Below, piece by piece: positions 8,328 through 17,390 of a stretch of 64,000 bases of DNA (position 1 is the first letter of the stretch; every line of letters begins with the position of its first letter). Source of the DNA: Prosthecomicrobium sp. N25 (lineage in GTDB: Bacteria > Pseudomonadota > Alphaproteobacteria > Rhizobiales > Ancalomicrobiaceae). The notes beneath the pieces were generated by a model. It made no database searches. It saw only the letters and a program-made list of their open reading frames with translations, and had not been told where the DNA came from. The stretch is taken from the NCBI RefSeq assembly GCF_037203705.1, contig NZ_JBBCAT010000001.1, positions 1,709,418 to 1,773,417 on the forward strand, read 5' to 3'. The translations under genes and the position numbers were made by a program.

Positions 8328-9362
8328 CTACTTGGCGATGGCCTTGTTCCAGGCCTCCACCCAGCTCGCCCGCTTCGCCTCGATGACCGTCGGGTCGAAG
8401 CGCAGGAGCCCGGACGCCGCCTTCTCGCCGTAGGCGATGTCGGCCGCGACCTCGTCGGAGACCTTCACCTTGGCGTTGGTCGGGGTGTAGCGGAGCGCCT
8501 CCGCGAAACAGCCCTGCGCCTCCGCCGAGATGGTCATGTCGATGAACTTCGAGGCGAGGTCGCCGTTCGGCCGGTTCGCCACCAAGTTGGCGGTGATGAA
8601 GCTCGCCGGCGTGCCTTCCTTCGCCTGGATGAACTTCGCCGGCATGTTGGCCTTCTTGAGCGTGAAGGCGTAGTCGGAGGCGTAAGGGGCGATCCAGGCG
8701 TCGTTCTGCGCGAAGGCCTGCTGGATCTCCGGCGAGGTCTTCACCACCACGGCGCCGGCCTTGAGCAGGGTCTTCACCGCGTCCAGGCCGGGCTGGATGT
8801 TGTCGAGGTTGCCGCCCATCACCGCGTTGAGCTGCAGGAAGCCGAGCATTCCGTAGCCGTTGGAGATGTCGGTCAGGACCACGTGGTCGCCGAAGGAAGG
8901 ATCCATCAGGTTCTTCCAGCTCGTCGGTTCCTTCGGCACCTTCTTCGAATTGACCACGAGCCCGATCGCCGCGATCGAGTAGGCCGGGCCCTCGCCCTTG
9001 GCGACGTTCTTCTTGGCGAAGTCATAGAGGTTGGCGAGGTTCGGCACCTTGGCGGGATCGAGCGGCGAGATCAGCCCCTCGGAGGCCGCCACGATCTCCT
9101 GCCCGCCCGAGAAGTGGATCACGTCGAACTGCGGCGCGGCCTTCTGGGCGCGCACCTGCGCGAAGGCGTCGGCCGAGTAGGCGGTGACGATCTTGACGCT
9201 CGCCCCCGTCGTCTTCTCGAAGGGCTCGATCACGCATTTCCGGTGCGCCTGCTCGTAGGCGCCGCCGAAGGAGTTGATGACGAGCGTGTTGGACTGCGCC
9301 AGCGCGGTGCCGCCCATGAGAGCGGCGAAGGTCAGCGCTGCGGATGCTGTCACGAGCTTCAT
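8328..9362 (-). CDS. Extracellular solute-binding protein, PotD-like
   Basis: Periplasmic binding protein of 344 aa with signal peptide MKLVTASAALTFAALMGGTALAQ, starting at ATG 9362 after GGGGGAGCG. The mature start NTLVINSFGGAYEQAHRKCV and the DVIHFSGGQEIVAASEGLI segment are typical of the spermidine/putrescine-binding (SBP_bac_8) clan. A longer in-frame reading has no ribosome site and hides the signal peptide. The substrate cannot be read from the sequence; members of this clan bind polyamines, aminophosphonates, opines and others. Confidence 0.88.
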   Translation of the reverse strand: MKLVTASAALTFAALMGGTALAQSNTLVINSFGGAYEQAHRKCVIEPFEKTTGASVKIVTAYSADAFAQVRAQKAAPQFDVIHFSGGQEIVAASEGLISPLDPAKVPNLANLYDFAKKNVAKGEGPAYSIAAIGLVVNSKKVPKEPTSWKNLMDPSFGDHVVLTDISNGYGMLGFLQLNAVMGGNLDNIQPGLDAVKTLLKAGAVVVKTSPEIQQAFAQNDAWIAPYASDYAFTLKKANMPAKFIQAKEGTPASFITANLVANRPNGDLASKFIDMTISAEAQGCFAEALRYTPTNAKVKVSDEVAADIAYGEKAASGLLRFDPTVIEAKRASWVEAWNKAIAK

Positions 9363-9442
9363 GGTCGCTCCCCCTTGCAGTCTCGGCGCGCGGCACGGCG
9401 CGCAACTCGGTCCGGTCGGCGCCCGACCCGGGCGCCCGGCGG

Positions 9443-9919
9443 TCACAGGCGTCCGATCTCCACCCACTTCGCCCCCTCCTGACGGATCAGGCGGCACTGC
9501 TCGGCGATGGCGTCGAGCCCCTCGGTCATTTTGCCGAAGTACGTGCAGGGGATCCAGCCGGTCGGCCCGAAGGTCCGCCCGCCGAAGGCGTAGAAGAGGC
9601 CGATCTCCCAGAACTCGCTCGGATCGATCTTGAAGAAGTTGGGCGGCTGGTAGAACCACAGGAGTTCGCCGGCCTCCGGGATGATCGTCTGGTTCTCCGG
9701 CGGCAGCTTGGTCGGGTCGAAGTTACGCGCCGTCTCCGGCAAGCCCATCATGATCTCCGGCCCGGAGAACATGGCATGCGTCGCCTTCCAGCGGATCGGC
9801 TCGAAGAGGGCGCCCCACAGCGCCGCGCAGGTCTGCGGCGCCACGTCCCAGTACATCGTCACGATGCCGGTCACGTCCGCATCCACGAACTTCAGATAGA
9901 GCTTCCTCTCGTCCGCCAT
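9443..9919 (-). CDS. DUF3830 family protein (cyclophilin-like fold)
   Basis: Cytoplasmic protein of 158 aa beginning MADERKLYLKFVDADVTGIV, with TCAALWGALFEPIRWKATHA and FYAFGGRTFGPTGWIPCTYFGKM segments that match the DUF3830 pattern. Good ribosome site GGAGGAG upstream. It is the first gene of the PotABCD-like cluster, 80 bp before the binding protein, so it probably serves the imported compound's metabolism. The biochemical function of the family is not established. Confidence 0.75.
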   Translation of the reverse strand: MADERKLYLKFVDADVTGIVTMYWDVAPQTCAALWGALFEPIRWKATHAMFSGPEIMMGLPETARNFDPTKLPPENQTIIPEAGELLWFYQPPNFFKIDPSEFWEIGLFYAFGGRTFGPTGWIPCTYFGKMTEGLDAIAEQCRLIRQEGAKWVEIGRL

Positions 9920-10197
9920 TCGCCTTGCTCCTCCGGGATTTGAACCTTATTCGACCGGGGGGTGGCGCGGGTGTCAAATCGTCAATCAAAATCGGGTCGA
10001 TCAGAGTTTCTTATCAGCCGCGCCGCCTGTCGCGGCCCCCACGGGATAGGACGGACTGGCCGTCAATGTCGCAGAACTCCGCCGTTCTTCGCGCGTAGCT
10101 GTTTGCTGTTGTACTGATTGTCGTACCCCAACTTGCGTAAGCTTGGCTGGCTCCCTACTTATCCGAGTAGTCATTCCCTGTTACCCTTGGGGGTCGC

Positions 10198-10548
10198 ATG
10201 AAGCCTGGAACTAGAGCCTGCATCGCTGCGGCAGCCATTTGCGCCGCGAATGGCAAATCGGCCAGCAGCATTTACGACCATCGTGAAGGCTGCCGACATA
10301 CGATCAGCGGGAAGGTGGATGGAAACAAGGTAAAGTTGTACGATCATGAACGGGGCTGCCATTTCTCAGGAAGCTTTAGGAGTATATACGACTACGGAGA
10401 GCAGCGGCACGTTCAGGTCAAAATGAACGGCAACTCGTTCAGCGGCTACGACTACGCCACGAGCAACCATTTCCACGGTACGGTCACCGGGAGACAGGTT
10501 CGTATCTACGATTACGCTACTGGTCAATACTACTGGTACTCAATGTGA
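10198..10548 (+). CDS. Small YD-repeat protein, unknown function
   Basis: A 116-aa protein I do not recognise. After a weakly signal-like start (MKPGTRACIAAAAICAANGKSA) it is built from five short units centred on SIYDH, KLYDH, SIYDY, SGYDY and RIYDY, each followed by a charged/glycine turn (for example VDGNKV, MNGNSF, VTGRQV). This suggests repeated beta-hairpins. Base composition and codon use are visibly more AT-rich than all neighbours (many TTT, AAA, ATA, TAC-rich runs), a sign of recent acquisition or relaxed selection. It stands alone between the DUF3830 gene and dusA and is followed by a hairpin at 10562. No strong ribosome site (CTTGGGGGTCGC precedes the ATG). Confidence 0.6.
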   Translation: MKPGTRACIAAAAICAANGKSASSIYDHREGCRHTISGKVDGNKVKLYDHERGCHFSGSFRSIYDYGEQRHVQVKMNGNSFSGYDYATSNHFHGTVTGRQVRIYDYATGQYYWYSM

Positions 10549-10561
10549 AAAACCTGAAAGG

Positions 10562-10586
10562 GAGCGGCGGCAAATAGCCTCCGCTC
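10562..10586 (+). terminator. Hairpin after the YD-repeat gene
   Basis: GAGCGGCGG (10562-10570) pairs with CCTCCGCTC (10578-10586) with one mismatch around loop CAAATAG. It lies 14 bp after the stop; the following GGTTC is only weakly T-rich. Confidence 0.4.
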
Positions 10587-10702
10587 GGTTCAAGGATACG
10601 GGCTACCAGGTACCCAAAGGCGTACCATGCGGCGCTGTTGATGGATTCTCGCCGAAATCCATTATGTAGAGCCGAAACCCGAGCCCCGGACCCGAGCCGC
10701 CC

Positions 10703-11698
10703 GTGACGTTCCCCGACCCCCGCTTCTCCGTCGCGCCTATGATGGACTGGACCGACCGGCATTGCCGGGTCTTCCATCGCCTGCTGACGCGGCGCGCGCT
10801 GCTCTATACGGAGATGGTCACGTCGGCTGCGGTGGTGCACGGGGACAAGCCGCGGCTGCTCGGCTTCTCGGCGGCGGAGCACCCGGTGGCGCTGCAGCTC
10901 GGCGGGTCGGACCCGCGCGAGCTGGCGGCGGCGGCGCGGATCGGGGCGGACTTCGGCTACGACGAGATCAACCTGAACGTCGGCTGCCCGTCCGACCGGG
11001 TCCAGTCCGGCCGCTTCGGCGCCTGCCTGATGGCCGAGCCGGACCTCGTCGGCGCGTGCGTGGCGGCCATGAAGGCGGCGGTCGCCGTCCCGGTCACGGT
11101 CAAGTGCCGCATCGGCATCGACGACCAGGACCCCGAGGCGGCGCTGCCCCGCCTCGTCGCGGCGGTCCGCGCGGCCGGCGTCGACGGGCTCGTGGTGCAT
11201 GCCCGCAAGGCCTGGCTCCAGGGCCTGTCGCCGAAGGAGAACCGCACCGTCCCGCCGCTCGACTATCCCCTGGTCCACCGCCTGAAGGCCGCCAACCCGG
11301 ACCTGCCGGTCGCGATCAACGGCGGCATCGCGAGCCTCGACGAGGCCCTCGGCCACCTGGAGCACGTCGACGGCGTCATGCTCGGCCGCGCCGCCTACGA
11401 GCATCCGCGCCTGCTGGCCGCGGTCGATCGCCGCCTCTTCGGCGAGCCCGGCCCCGACCCGGACCCCTTCGACGTGGTCGAGCGACTGATCCCCTACGCG
11501 GCGGCGCATGTGGAGGCCGGCGGCCGGCTGTCCAACGTGACCCGCCACGTCCTCGGCCTGTTCAACGGATGGCCCGGGGCGCGCTCCTGGCGGCGCCTGC
11601 TGACCGTCGGGGCGACCCGTCCCGGCGCCGGGGTCGAGGTGGTTCGCGAGGCGCTGGCGGCGGTGCGCCGGCCCGAGGTCGAGGACGCGGCGGCCTGA
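10703..11698 (+). CDS. dusA: tRNA-dihydrouridine synthase A
   Basis: FMN enzyme of 331 aa that reduces uridine to dihydrouridine in the tRNA D-loop. FSVAPMMDWTDRHCR opens the TIM barrel; NVGCPSDRVQSGRFGACLM carries the catalytic Cys, and HARKAWLQGLSPKENR and INGGI are DusA landmarks. The start is a GTG with a poor ribosome site, but it places the conserved APMMDWTD motif at the usual distance. It converges on the retropepsin gene with a 3-bp gap. Confidence 0.93.
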   Translation: MTFPDPRFSVAPMMDWTDRHCRVFHRLLTRRALLYTEMVTSAAVVHGDKPRLLGFSAAEHPVALQLGGSDPRELAAAARIGADFGYDEINLNVGCPSDRVQSGRFGACLMAEPDLVGACVAAMKAAVAVPVTVKCRIGIDDQDPEAALPRLVAAVRAAGVDGLVVHARKAWLQGLSPKENRTVPPLDYPLVHRLKAANPDLPVAINGGIASLDEALGHLEHVDGVMLGRAAYEHPRLLAAVDRRLFGEPGPDPDPFDVVERLIPYAAAHVEAGGRLSNVTRHVLGLFNGWPGARSWRRLLTVGATRPGAGVEVVREALAAVRRPEVEDAAA

Positions 11699-11701
11699 CC
11701 C

Positions 11702-12394
11702 TCAGCGCCTGAGGATCAACCGGTCGCCCTGGATCGTGAAGGAGTGCAGCCGGTCCAGGAACGAATTGCCGAGGAGGCTCATCTCGAGCTGGCCCGGGCG
11801 GGCAACCAGCGCGTGCACGCGAAGTTCGGTGATGTCCCCGATGCTGAGCGACTCGAGGACCACGGGCGCCGCCGTGGTGCCGCCGTTGGCGGTCGACACA
11901 TTCACGTCGTAGCTGAGCGTCGAGGTGTCGATGCCGACGTCCCGCGCGTCCCGGTCGGAGAGCACGACGGAACTCGCGCCCGTGTCGACCACGAGCCGGA
12001 TCGGCTGGCCGTTCGCCTCCGCGCGGACGCGGAAATGCCCGTCGCGGGACTTCGCCACCATGACGGACCCTCCCTCGCCCGTACTGACCGCGAGGCCCGG
12101 GATCAGCGAACCGGCCATCCGCCGTCCGGCGATCTCCAGTTCGGTGCGGTAGGAATAGCCGGTCATCAGCACCGCCACGATGGCGAGCCACAGCACGCCC
12201 GCCCGCAGCGCCTCGGAGAACCGTCCCTCGAAGCGGCGCAGCACGCCCGCGCCGATCACGAGCGCGAAGGCGGAGAGGATCACGAGCCGGGAGAAGTCGC
12301 CGCTCTCCAGGCCGAACACCCGTCCCGCGTCGTTGTTGAGCATGAGGAGGCCGAGGGCCACGCCGAGGCCGAGCAGGATCAAGCCGAAGACCAT
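11702..12394 (-). CDS. TIGR02281-type retropepsin-like aspartic protease, membrane-anchored
   Basis: A 230-aa protein with N-terminal membrane segments (MVFGLILLGLGVALGLLML, then LVILSAFALVIGAGVL and AGVLWLAIVAVLMTGYSY) and a C-terminal domain with the catalytic triplet in LVVDTGASSVVLS, as in single-lobe retropepsins. The start ATG 12394 follows TGAGGG and lies 8 bp past the DUF1289 stop. The cobS-DUF1289-protease order is common in Rhizobiales; the natural substrate is unknown. Confidence 0.8.
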   Translation of the reverse strand: MVFGLILLGLGVALGLLMLNNDAGRVFGLESGDFSRLVILSAFALVIGAGVLRRFEGRFSEALRAGVLWLAIVAVLMTGYSYRTELEIAGRRMAGSLIPGLAVSTGEGGSVMVAKSRDGHFRVRAEANGQPIRLVVDTGASSVVLSDRDARDVGIDTSTLSYDVNVSTANGGTTAAPVVLESLSIGDITELRVHALVARPGQLEMSLLGNSFLDRLHSFTIQGDRLILRR

Positions 12395-12401
12395 CACGCC
12401 C

Positions 12402-12647
12402 TCACTGCTGCTGCTGCGCCGCCATCGCCGCCTCCCGTCGCCGCCGGCGTCCCGGAAGCTCGGCCATGATGCGCGCCCGTTCCGCCTCCGCATAGCCGGC
12501 CCAGCCGCCGATCTCCTCGAGCGTGCGCTCGCAGCCGACGCAGGTGCGGCCCGCCGGATCGACCCTGCAGATCTTCACGCAAGGGGTGAGGATGGGTCTG
12601 GAAGACGGCACGCGCGTGGCAATCCGGATTTGAAACGTCCTCCTCAC
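12402..12647 (-). CDS. DUF1289 small Cys-rich protein
   Basis: An 81-aa protein with the family core PCVKICRVDPAGRTCVGCER followed by TLEEIGGW; the cysteines probably bind a metal. The C-terminus is basic and ends in a Gln run. The start is uncertain: GTG 12647 has no ribosome site, and a shorter form from an internal GTG (VPSSRPILTP) is possible. It sits between cobS and the retropepsin gene. Confidence 0.75.
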   Translation of the reverse strand: MRRTFQIRIATRVPSSRPILTPCVKICRVDPAGRTCVGCERTLEEIGGWAGYAEAERARIMAELPGRRRRREAAMAAQQQQ

Positions 12648-12701
12648 GAGATAGGCGAGGATGTTCGCCTCGGCAAGCGCGGGGCGCGACGGCGCAGCGC
12701 C

Positions 12702-13520
12702 TCAGCCGACCGCGGCGGCGGCGACGCTCAGGAAGGCGATCTCGGCGACCTGCTGTCCGGCGCCGACCACGTCGCCCGTCTGCCCGCCGATCTGCCGCAC
12801 CGCCAGGAGCCCGAGCCCGGCCACCGCGGCGCCGGCGGCCGCCGCGGCCCCGAGCACCGCATCGCCCCCGATCGGCGCCGCCGCGATGAGGAGCGCCGTT
12901 CCCGCCGCGATCGCGAATCCGGCGCCCGCCGCCCCGGCCGTCACCGTCCCGGCCGCCCGGCCGGCCCCGTCGATCCGTGCCGGGGGCAGGGCGGCGACGA
13001 GGCAGATGGCCGTCGAGCGGGAGACCGCCGCCGCGGCCAGCAGCCCGAGCGCGGCCCCCTGCGCCCCGGCGTCTTCCACCAGCGCGGCCAGGAGGACGGT
13101 GCGGATCAGCAGCGACAGCGCGAGCGCCGCCGCCCCGTAGCTTCCGATCCGGCTGTCCTTCATGATCTCCAGCTTGCGCGCCCGGCTCGCGCCCCCGCCG
13201 AAGCCGTCCGCCGTGTCGGCGAGCCCGTCCTCGTGCAGCGCCCCCGTCGCCAGGAGCCCCGCCGCGAGCGCCAGGGCCGCGGCCGCGGGCGCGGGGAGGG
13301 ACGTCGAGCCGAGGAGCCAGAGCAGTGCCGCGGCCGGCCCCGCGATGACGAGGCTCGCGAAGGGCAGGACGACCACCGCCCGCCCGAAGTCCGGCATCGC
13401 GGCCGGGTCGTCGGCCGGGCCGATCCGCGGCACGGGCAGGCGCGAAAAGAAGCGCACCATCCCGGCGAGGTCGGCCGCCAGCCGCGCCGCCGCCCCGGCA
13501 TTTTGGTCACGCTGCGCCAT
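12702..13520 (-). CDS. cobS: Adenosylcobinamide-GDP ribazoletransferase (cobalamin synthase)
   Basis: Integral membrane enzyme of 272 aa joining adenosylcobinamide-GDP and alpha-ribazole in the last step of B12 synthesis. FFSRLPVP near the N-terminus, LHEDGLADTADGFGGG and KDSRIGSYGA are the family motifs. Several Ala/Leu-rich membrane helices follow. It is divergent from cobT across 79 bp, so the two probably share a control region; I see no cobalamin riboswitch there. Confidence 0.93.
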   Translation of the reverse strand: MAQRDQNAGAAARLAADLAGMVRFFSRLPVPRIGPADDPAAMPDFGRAVVVLPFASLVIAGPAAALLWLLGSTSLPAPAAAALALAAGLLATGALHEDGLADTADGFGGGASRARKLEIMKDSRIGSYGAAALALSLLIRTVLLAALVEDAGAQGAALGLLAAAAVSRSTAICLVAALPPARIDGAGRAAGTVTAGAAGAGFAIAAGTALLIAAAPIGGDAVLGAAAAAGAAVAGLGLLAVRQIGGQTGDVVGAGQQVAEIAFLSVAAAAVG

Positions 13521-13599
13521 TCCCCGCCCCGCCCCGCTTGCTACGGCGTCCCCGCCTCTCTAAACCGCATCGCCGAGAGCGCATGCCCCGAGAGGTTCC

Positions 13600-14625
13600 A
13601 TGGCCGAGTCCGCCCTTCCCTTCGACGACTTCCGGGATCTCGTCAATCTGCTGCCGCCGCCCGACGAGGCGGCCGTCGCGGCCGTGCGCGAGCGCGACCG
13701 GCAGCTCACCAAGCCCCCCGGCTCCCTCGGCCGCCTGGAGGAGATCGTCGAGTGGCTCGCCGCCTGGCAGGGCAAGCCGCAGCCGGAGGTGCTGCGCCCG
13801 CTCGTCGCCGTCTTCGCCGCCAACCACGGCGTCACCGCCAAGGGCGTCTCCGCCTACCCGGCATCCGTCACCCGCAGCATGGTGGAGAACTTCGCCGCCG
13901 GCGGCGCGGCCATCAACCAGATCTGCGTCGCCGAGGACATCGGCCTCAAGGTCTTCGAACTCGCCCTCGACCTGCCCACCCCCGACATCTCCGAGGCCGA
14001 CGCCTTCGACGAGGCCGGCTGCGCCGCCACCATGGCCTTCGGCATGGAGGCGCTGGTCGGCGGTCCGGATCTCCTCTGCGTCGGCGAGATGGGCATCGGC
14101 AACACGACCGTCGCCGCGGCGATCTTCCACGCCCTCTTCGGCGGGAGAGCCGAGGATTGGGTAGGCCCGGGCACCGGCGTCGCCGGCGACGCGCTCGCCA
14201 ACAAGATCGCGGTCGTGCGCGCCGCCGTGGAGCGTCTCGACGGCCGCACGTCGGACCCCTTCGAGGTGCTGCGCCGCATCGGCGGGCGCGAGATCGCCGC
14301 CATTGCGGGCGCGATCCTGGCGGCCCGTCACCAGAAGGTCCCGGTCATCGTCGACGGCTTCGTGACGACCGCCGCCGCCGCCGTCCTGCACGCCGCCAAC
14401 CCGGGCGCGCTCGACCACTGCCGTTTCGGCCATCTCTCCGCCGAGCCGGCCCATGCCCGCGCCCTGGCGCTGATGGGCAAGCGCCCGCTTCTCGACCTCG
14501 ACATGCGCCTCGGCGAGGGTACGGGCGCGGCGCTCGCCGCCGGCCTCGTGCGCACCGCCGCCCGCATCCATGCCGGCATGGCGACCTTCGCGCAGGCCGG
14601 AGTGGCGAACCGGGACGGTGCCTGA
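13600..14625 (+). CDS. cobT: Nicotinate-nucleotide--dimethylbenzimidazole phosphoribosyltransferase
   Basis: Enzyme of 341 aa (CobT/CobU) making alpha-ribazole phosphate for the lower axial ligand of B12. KPPGSLGRLEEIVEWLA near residues 40-56, VFAANHGV, GEMGIGNTT and LGEGTGAALA are the family motifs. The ATG at 13600 follows GAGAGG at 4 nt. Length is normal. Confidence 0.94.
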   Translation: MAESALPFDDFRDLVNLLPPPDEAAVAAVRERDRQLTKPPGSLGRLEEIVEWLAAWQGKPQPEVLRPLVAVFAANHGVTAKGVSAYPASVTRSMVENFAAGGAAINQICVAEDIGLKVFELALDLPTPDISEADAFDEAGCAATMAFGMEALVGGPDLLCVGEMGIGNTTVAAAIFHALFGGRAEDWVGPGTGVAGDALANKIAVVRAAVERLDGRTSDPFEVLRRIGGREIAAIAGAILAARHQKVPVIVDGFVTTAAAAVLHAANPGALDHCRFGHLSAEPAHARALALMGKRPLLDLDMRLGEGTGAALAAGLVRTAARIHAGMATFAQAGVANRDGA

Positions 14626-14801
14626 CCGGCCCTGCCGGCGCCTGCTTCGAACTTTGCAGAAAAACTGAATGAAACTGTGCATTCACCTCTTCACGTCTGG
14701 AAAACCGTCAGAATATCAGATGTGTTGGGGCGGCATGCTCAAATATTGACCAGGAAGGCGCGCGGCACTTACATGGCCTCCTCACCGGAGGACATCGGAT
14801 C

Positions 14802-15311
14802 ATGAAAGTCGTTCAGCTCGCCGCCCTCGCTTCCCTCGTCGCCGTCCCGGCCGAGGCCGCCTGCAGCCTGCCGAACCTCGCCGGCCGCTGGACCGCCACC
14901 GTCTTCGCCCAGAACGGCACCACGGTGACGACTACCGGCTGCGACCTCGCCATCTCGTCGACGGGCGCCGTCACCGGGACCTGCGCCGATTCGGCCGCGG
15001 CCCAGCCGGTGCCGACCGGCACCGCCACCGTCCTCAACGCCCAGAAGTGCATGTTCAACGGCACGCTGACGCTCGGCACCGTGGTCCACACCATCAACCT
15101 CGCCGCCATGACCAACGACAAGCAGATGGTCGCCGGCATCGGCACGATCGACGCGGGCACTAGCACGACGCCGCCGACGACCCCGCCCACCACCCCGCCC
15201 ACGGCGGCCGGTGGCTTCCAGCTCACCATGGTCAAGCAGGCCGGCGGCAACAGCGGCACGGGCGGCGCCGGCGTCGGCGGTGGCAGCGGCAGCGGCAGCG
15301 GCAAGAAGTAA
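14802..15311 (+). CDS. Predicted secreted protein with TPP repeats and Gly-Ser tail
   Basis: A 169-aa protein of unknown function. Signal peptide MKVVQLAALASLVAVPAEAA is followed by a small beta-rich domain opening CSLPNLAGRWTATVFAQNG with four Cys, then TSTTPPTTPPTTPPT and a second short segment, and a low-complexity Gly/Ser end. The LAGRW start resembles lipocalin-like or copper-binding beta-barrel proteins, but I cannot assign a family. GGAGGACATCGGATC gives a good ribosome site. It stands alone between cobT and phaC. Confidence 0.7.
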   Translation: MKVVQLAALASLVAVPAEAACSLPNLAGRWTATVFAQNGTTVTTTGCDLAISSTGAVTGTCADSAAAQPVPTGTATVLNAQKCMFNGTLTLGTVVHTINLAAMTNDKQMVAGIGTIDAGTSTTPPTTPPTTPPTAAGGFQLTMVKQAGGNSGTGGAGVGGGSGSGSGKK

Positions 15312-15381
15312 GACCTTCGCCGGCCCGGGTCCCGTTCCGGTCCGGCCTCGAAACCCTGGCTCGCGCCCGCGAGGGCGTGCG

Positions 15382-17319
15382 CTATTCCTCCAGGACGTAG
15401 CCGCCCGGCGCGTCGCAGAGCACCGGCAGGCCCTTGTCCGGGGCCCCGATCGGGGGCGGCGCGCCCGGCGCGCCGGAGTGCTGGCCGAGCCAGGCGAACC
15501 AGGCCGGCCACCAGGAACCGTCCTGCGGCGCGTGGGCGGCGAGCCAGCCGTCCGGATCGACGTAGACGTCGTCGCGCCCTTTCGTGCCGATCCTGTAGCG
15601 CCGCTCGCGGCCGCTGCGGCCGACATGGCCCGGCTCCGAGACGATTCCGGCGTTGTGGCCTCCGGAGGTCAGCAGGAACGTCACCTCCGTGTCGGTCAGG
15701 AGACTGATCTTGTAGACGGAGCGCCACGGCGCCACGTGGTCCGTCTCGGTGCCGACCGCGAAGAGCGGCACATGCACGTCCTCGAGCGCGACTGCGCGGC
15801 CGTCCACCTTGTACCGGCCCTCCGCCAGGTCGTTCTTCAGGAACAGCCCCTTCAGGTACTCGGTGTGCATGCGGAAGGGCATGCGCGTCGCATCCGCGTT
15901 CCACGCCATCAGGTCGTTCGCCGGCGGCCGCTCGCCGAGCAGGTACTCGCGCAGGATCCGCGACCAGACGAGGTCGGTCGACCGCAGCATCTGGAAGGCG
16001 CCGGCCATCTGCTTGGTGTCGAGGAAGCCGCGCTCCCACATCATGTCTTCCAGGAACGCGAGCTGGCTGTCGTCGATGAAGAGCGTCAGCTCGCCGGCCT
16101 CGTGGAAGTCGGTTTGCGACGCGAAGAGCGTGAGGGAGGCGAACCGGCCCCGCCCGTTCTGCGGCTCCGCCGCCGCCGCCGTGGCGAGCAGCGTGCCGCC
16201 GATGCAATAGCCGGTCGCGTGCACCTTCACGTTCGGCACGATCGCCGCGACGGCCCCCATGGCGGCCTCGATGCCGAGCTTGCGATAGTCGTCGAAGCCG
16301 ATGTCGCGGTCGTCCTCGGTCGGGTTCTTCCACGAGATCATGAAGACCGTGAAGCCCTCCGCGACCAGGTGACGGACCAGCGAGTTCTCCGGCGAGAGGT
16401 CGAGGATGTAGTATTTCATGATCCAGGCCGGCACGATCAGCACCGGCTCGGGCCTGACCGACGCGGTCGTCGGCTCGTACTGGATGAGCTCCATCAGCCG
16501 GTTGCGGAACACCACCTTGCCGGGCGTCACCGCCACGTCGCGCCCGGGCACGAAGGCCTCGCCCGCGCCCTCGCGCCGTCCCGAGAAGGCCGCGGTCGCG
16601 TCCTCGCTCCAGTTCCGGAAGCCGCGCACCAGGTTGGCGCCGCCCTCTTCCGCCGTGCGCCGGATGACCTCCGGGTTCAGGGCCGGCACGTTGGAAGGCG
16701 CCGCCATGTCGAGGATCTGGCGCGCCGCGAACTCGACGACCCGCTCATGGTGCGGCGAGACCCCGCGCACGTTCGTGGTCGCTTCCTTCCACCACTGCTC
16801 CGTCAGCAGGAACCCTTGCGCGGCGAGGCTGAACGGCAGGTGCTTCCAGTCGTCGGCGGCGAAGCGGCGGTCGTTCGGGGCCGGCTCGACGCAGACCGGG
16901 CAGGGGGCTCCGCCGTTCAGGGCCGACGACAGGGCGAAGCGGCCGAACTCGGCCCATTTCCGCAGGGCGGATTCGGCGAGCAGGATCGACTTGCCCGGCG
17001 AGGTCGCCAGATGCAGCGCCCAGTCCATGTAGGCGAGCGTGACGGCCGCCGGCGACAGCCCCTGAGTCACCCGCGCCGCCGCCGCATGGGAGGCCCGGTC
17101 GACGACGTCCGCCACGGTTCGTGCCGCATGGCTTTCCACCCGCGGGAAGGGCAGGTGCAGGGCCGAGGGGGCCGGCACGCCCCAGGCACCCGGGCCTCCC
17201 GCCGAGGCCGGCGCCGGCGCGGCCGGATCCGCCGACCGCCCGACGGCCTCGCCGCCCACCAGCTTGAGGGCGGGCTTCGCCGCCTTCGGCCTGCGGCCTG
17301 TGGAGATCCGATCGGTCAT
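15382..17319 (-). CDS. phaC: Class I poly(R)-hydroxyalkanoate synthase
   Basis: Enzyme of 645 aa polymerising 3-hydroxyacyl-CoA into PHA on granules. The lipase-like box GYCIGG is at residues 370-375 with catalytic Cys372; Asp527 (GTETDHVAPW) and His555 (SGGHNAG) complete the triad. PAWIMKYYILDLSPENSLV and FMISWKNP are also typical. The N-terminal ~55 residues are Ala/Pro-rich and variable. Good ribosome site GGGAGCGGAC. A phasin gene lies 23 kb away at 40469, so storage genes are dispersed. Confidence 0.94.
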   Translation of the reverse strand: MTDRISTGRRPKAAKPALKLVGGEAVGRSADPAAPAPASAGGPGAWGVPAPSALHLPFPRVESHAARTVADVVDRASHAAAARVTQGLSPAAVTLAYMDWALHLATSPGKSILLAESALRKWAEFGRFALSSALNGGAPCPVCVEPAPNDRRFAADDWKHLPFSLAAQGFLLTEQWWKEATTNVRGVSPHHERVVEFAARQILDMAAPSNVPALNPEVIRRTAEEGGANLVRGFRNWSEDATAAFSGRREGAGEAFVPGRDVAVTPGKVVFRNRLMELIQYEPTTASVRPEPVLIVPAWIMKYYILDLSPENSLVRHLVAEGFTVFMISWKNPTEDDRDIGFDDYRKLGIEAAMGAVAAIVPNVKVHATGYCIGGTLLATAAAAEPQNGRGRFASLTLFASQTDFHEAGELTLFIDDSQLAFLEDMMWERGFLDTKQMAGAFQMLRSTDLVWSRILREYLLGERPPANDLMAWNADATRMPFRMHTEYLKGLFLKNDLAEGRYKVDGRAVALEDVHVPLFAVGTETDHVAPWRSVYKISLLTDTEVTFLLTSGGHNAGIVSEPGHVGRSGRERRYRIGTKGRDDVYVDPDGWLAAHAPQDGSWWPAWFAWLGQHSGAPGAPPPIGAPDKGLPVLCDAPGGYVLEE

Positions 17320-17390
17320 GTCCGCTCCCTATCCAAGCTCCGATGGATTGGTATTCTAGCCCATCGGACGCGACGGATTCGTGATCCCGA

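Noticed and set aside
13521-13599. Cobalamin riboswitch between cobS and cobT
   Set aside because: The gap is only 79 bp and shows no B12-box (GCCACTG-like) sequence or room for the conserved fold.
12180-14672. An 830-codon plus-strand frame across DUF1289, cobS and cobT
   Set aside because: It crosses three supported genes on both strands and has no recognisable domain.
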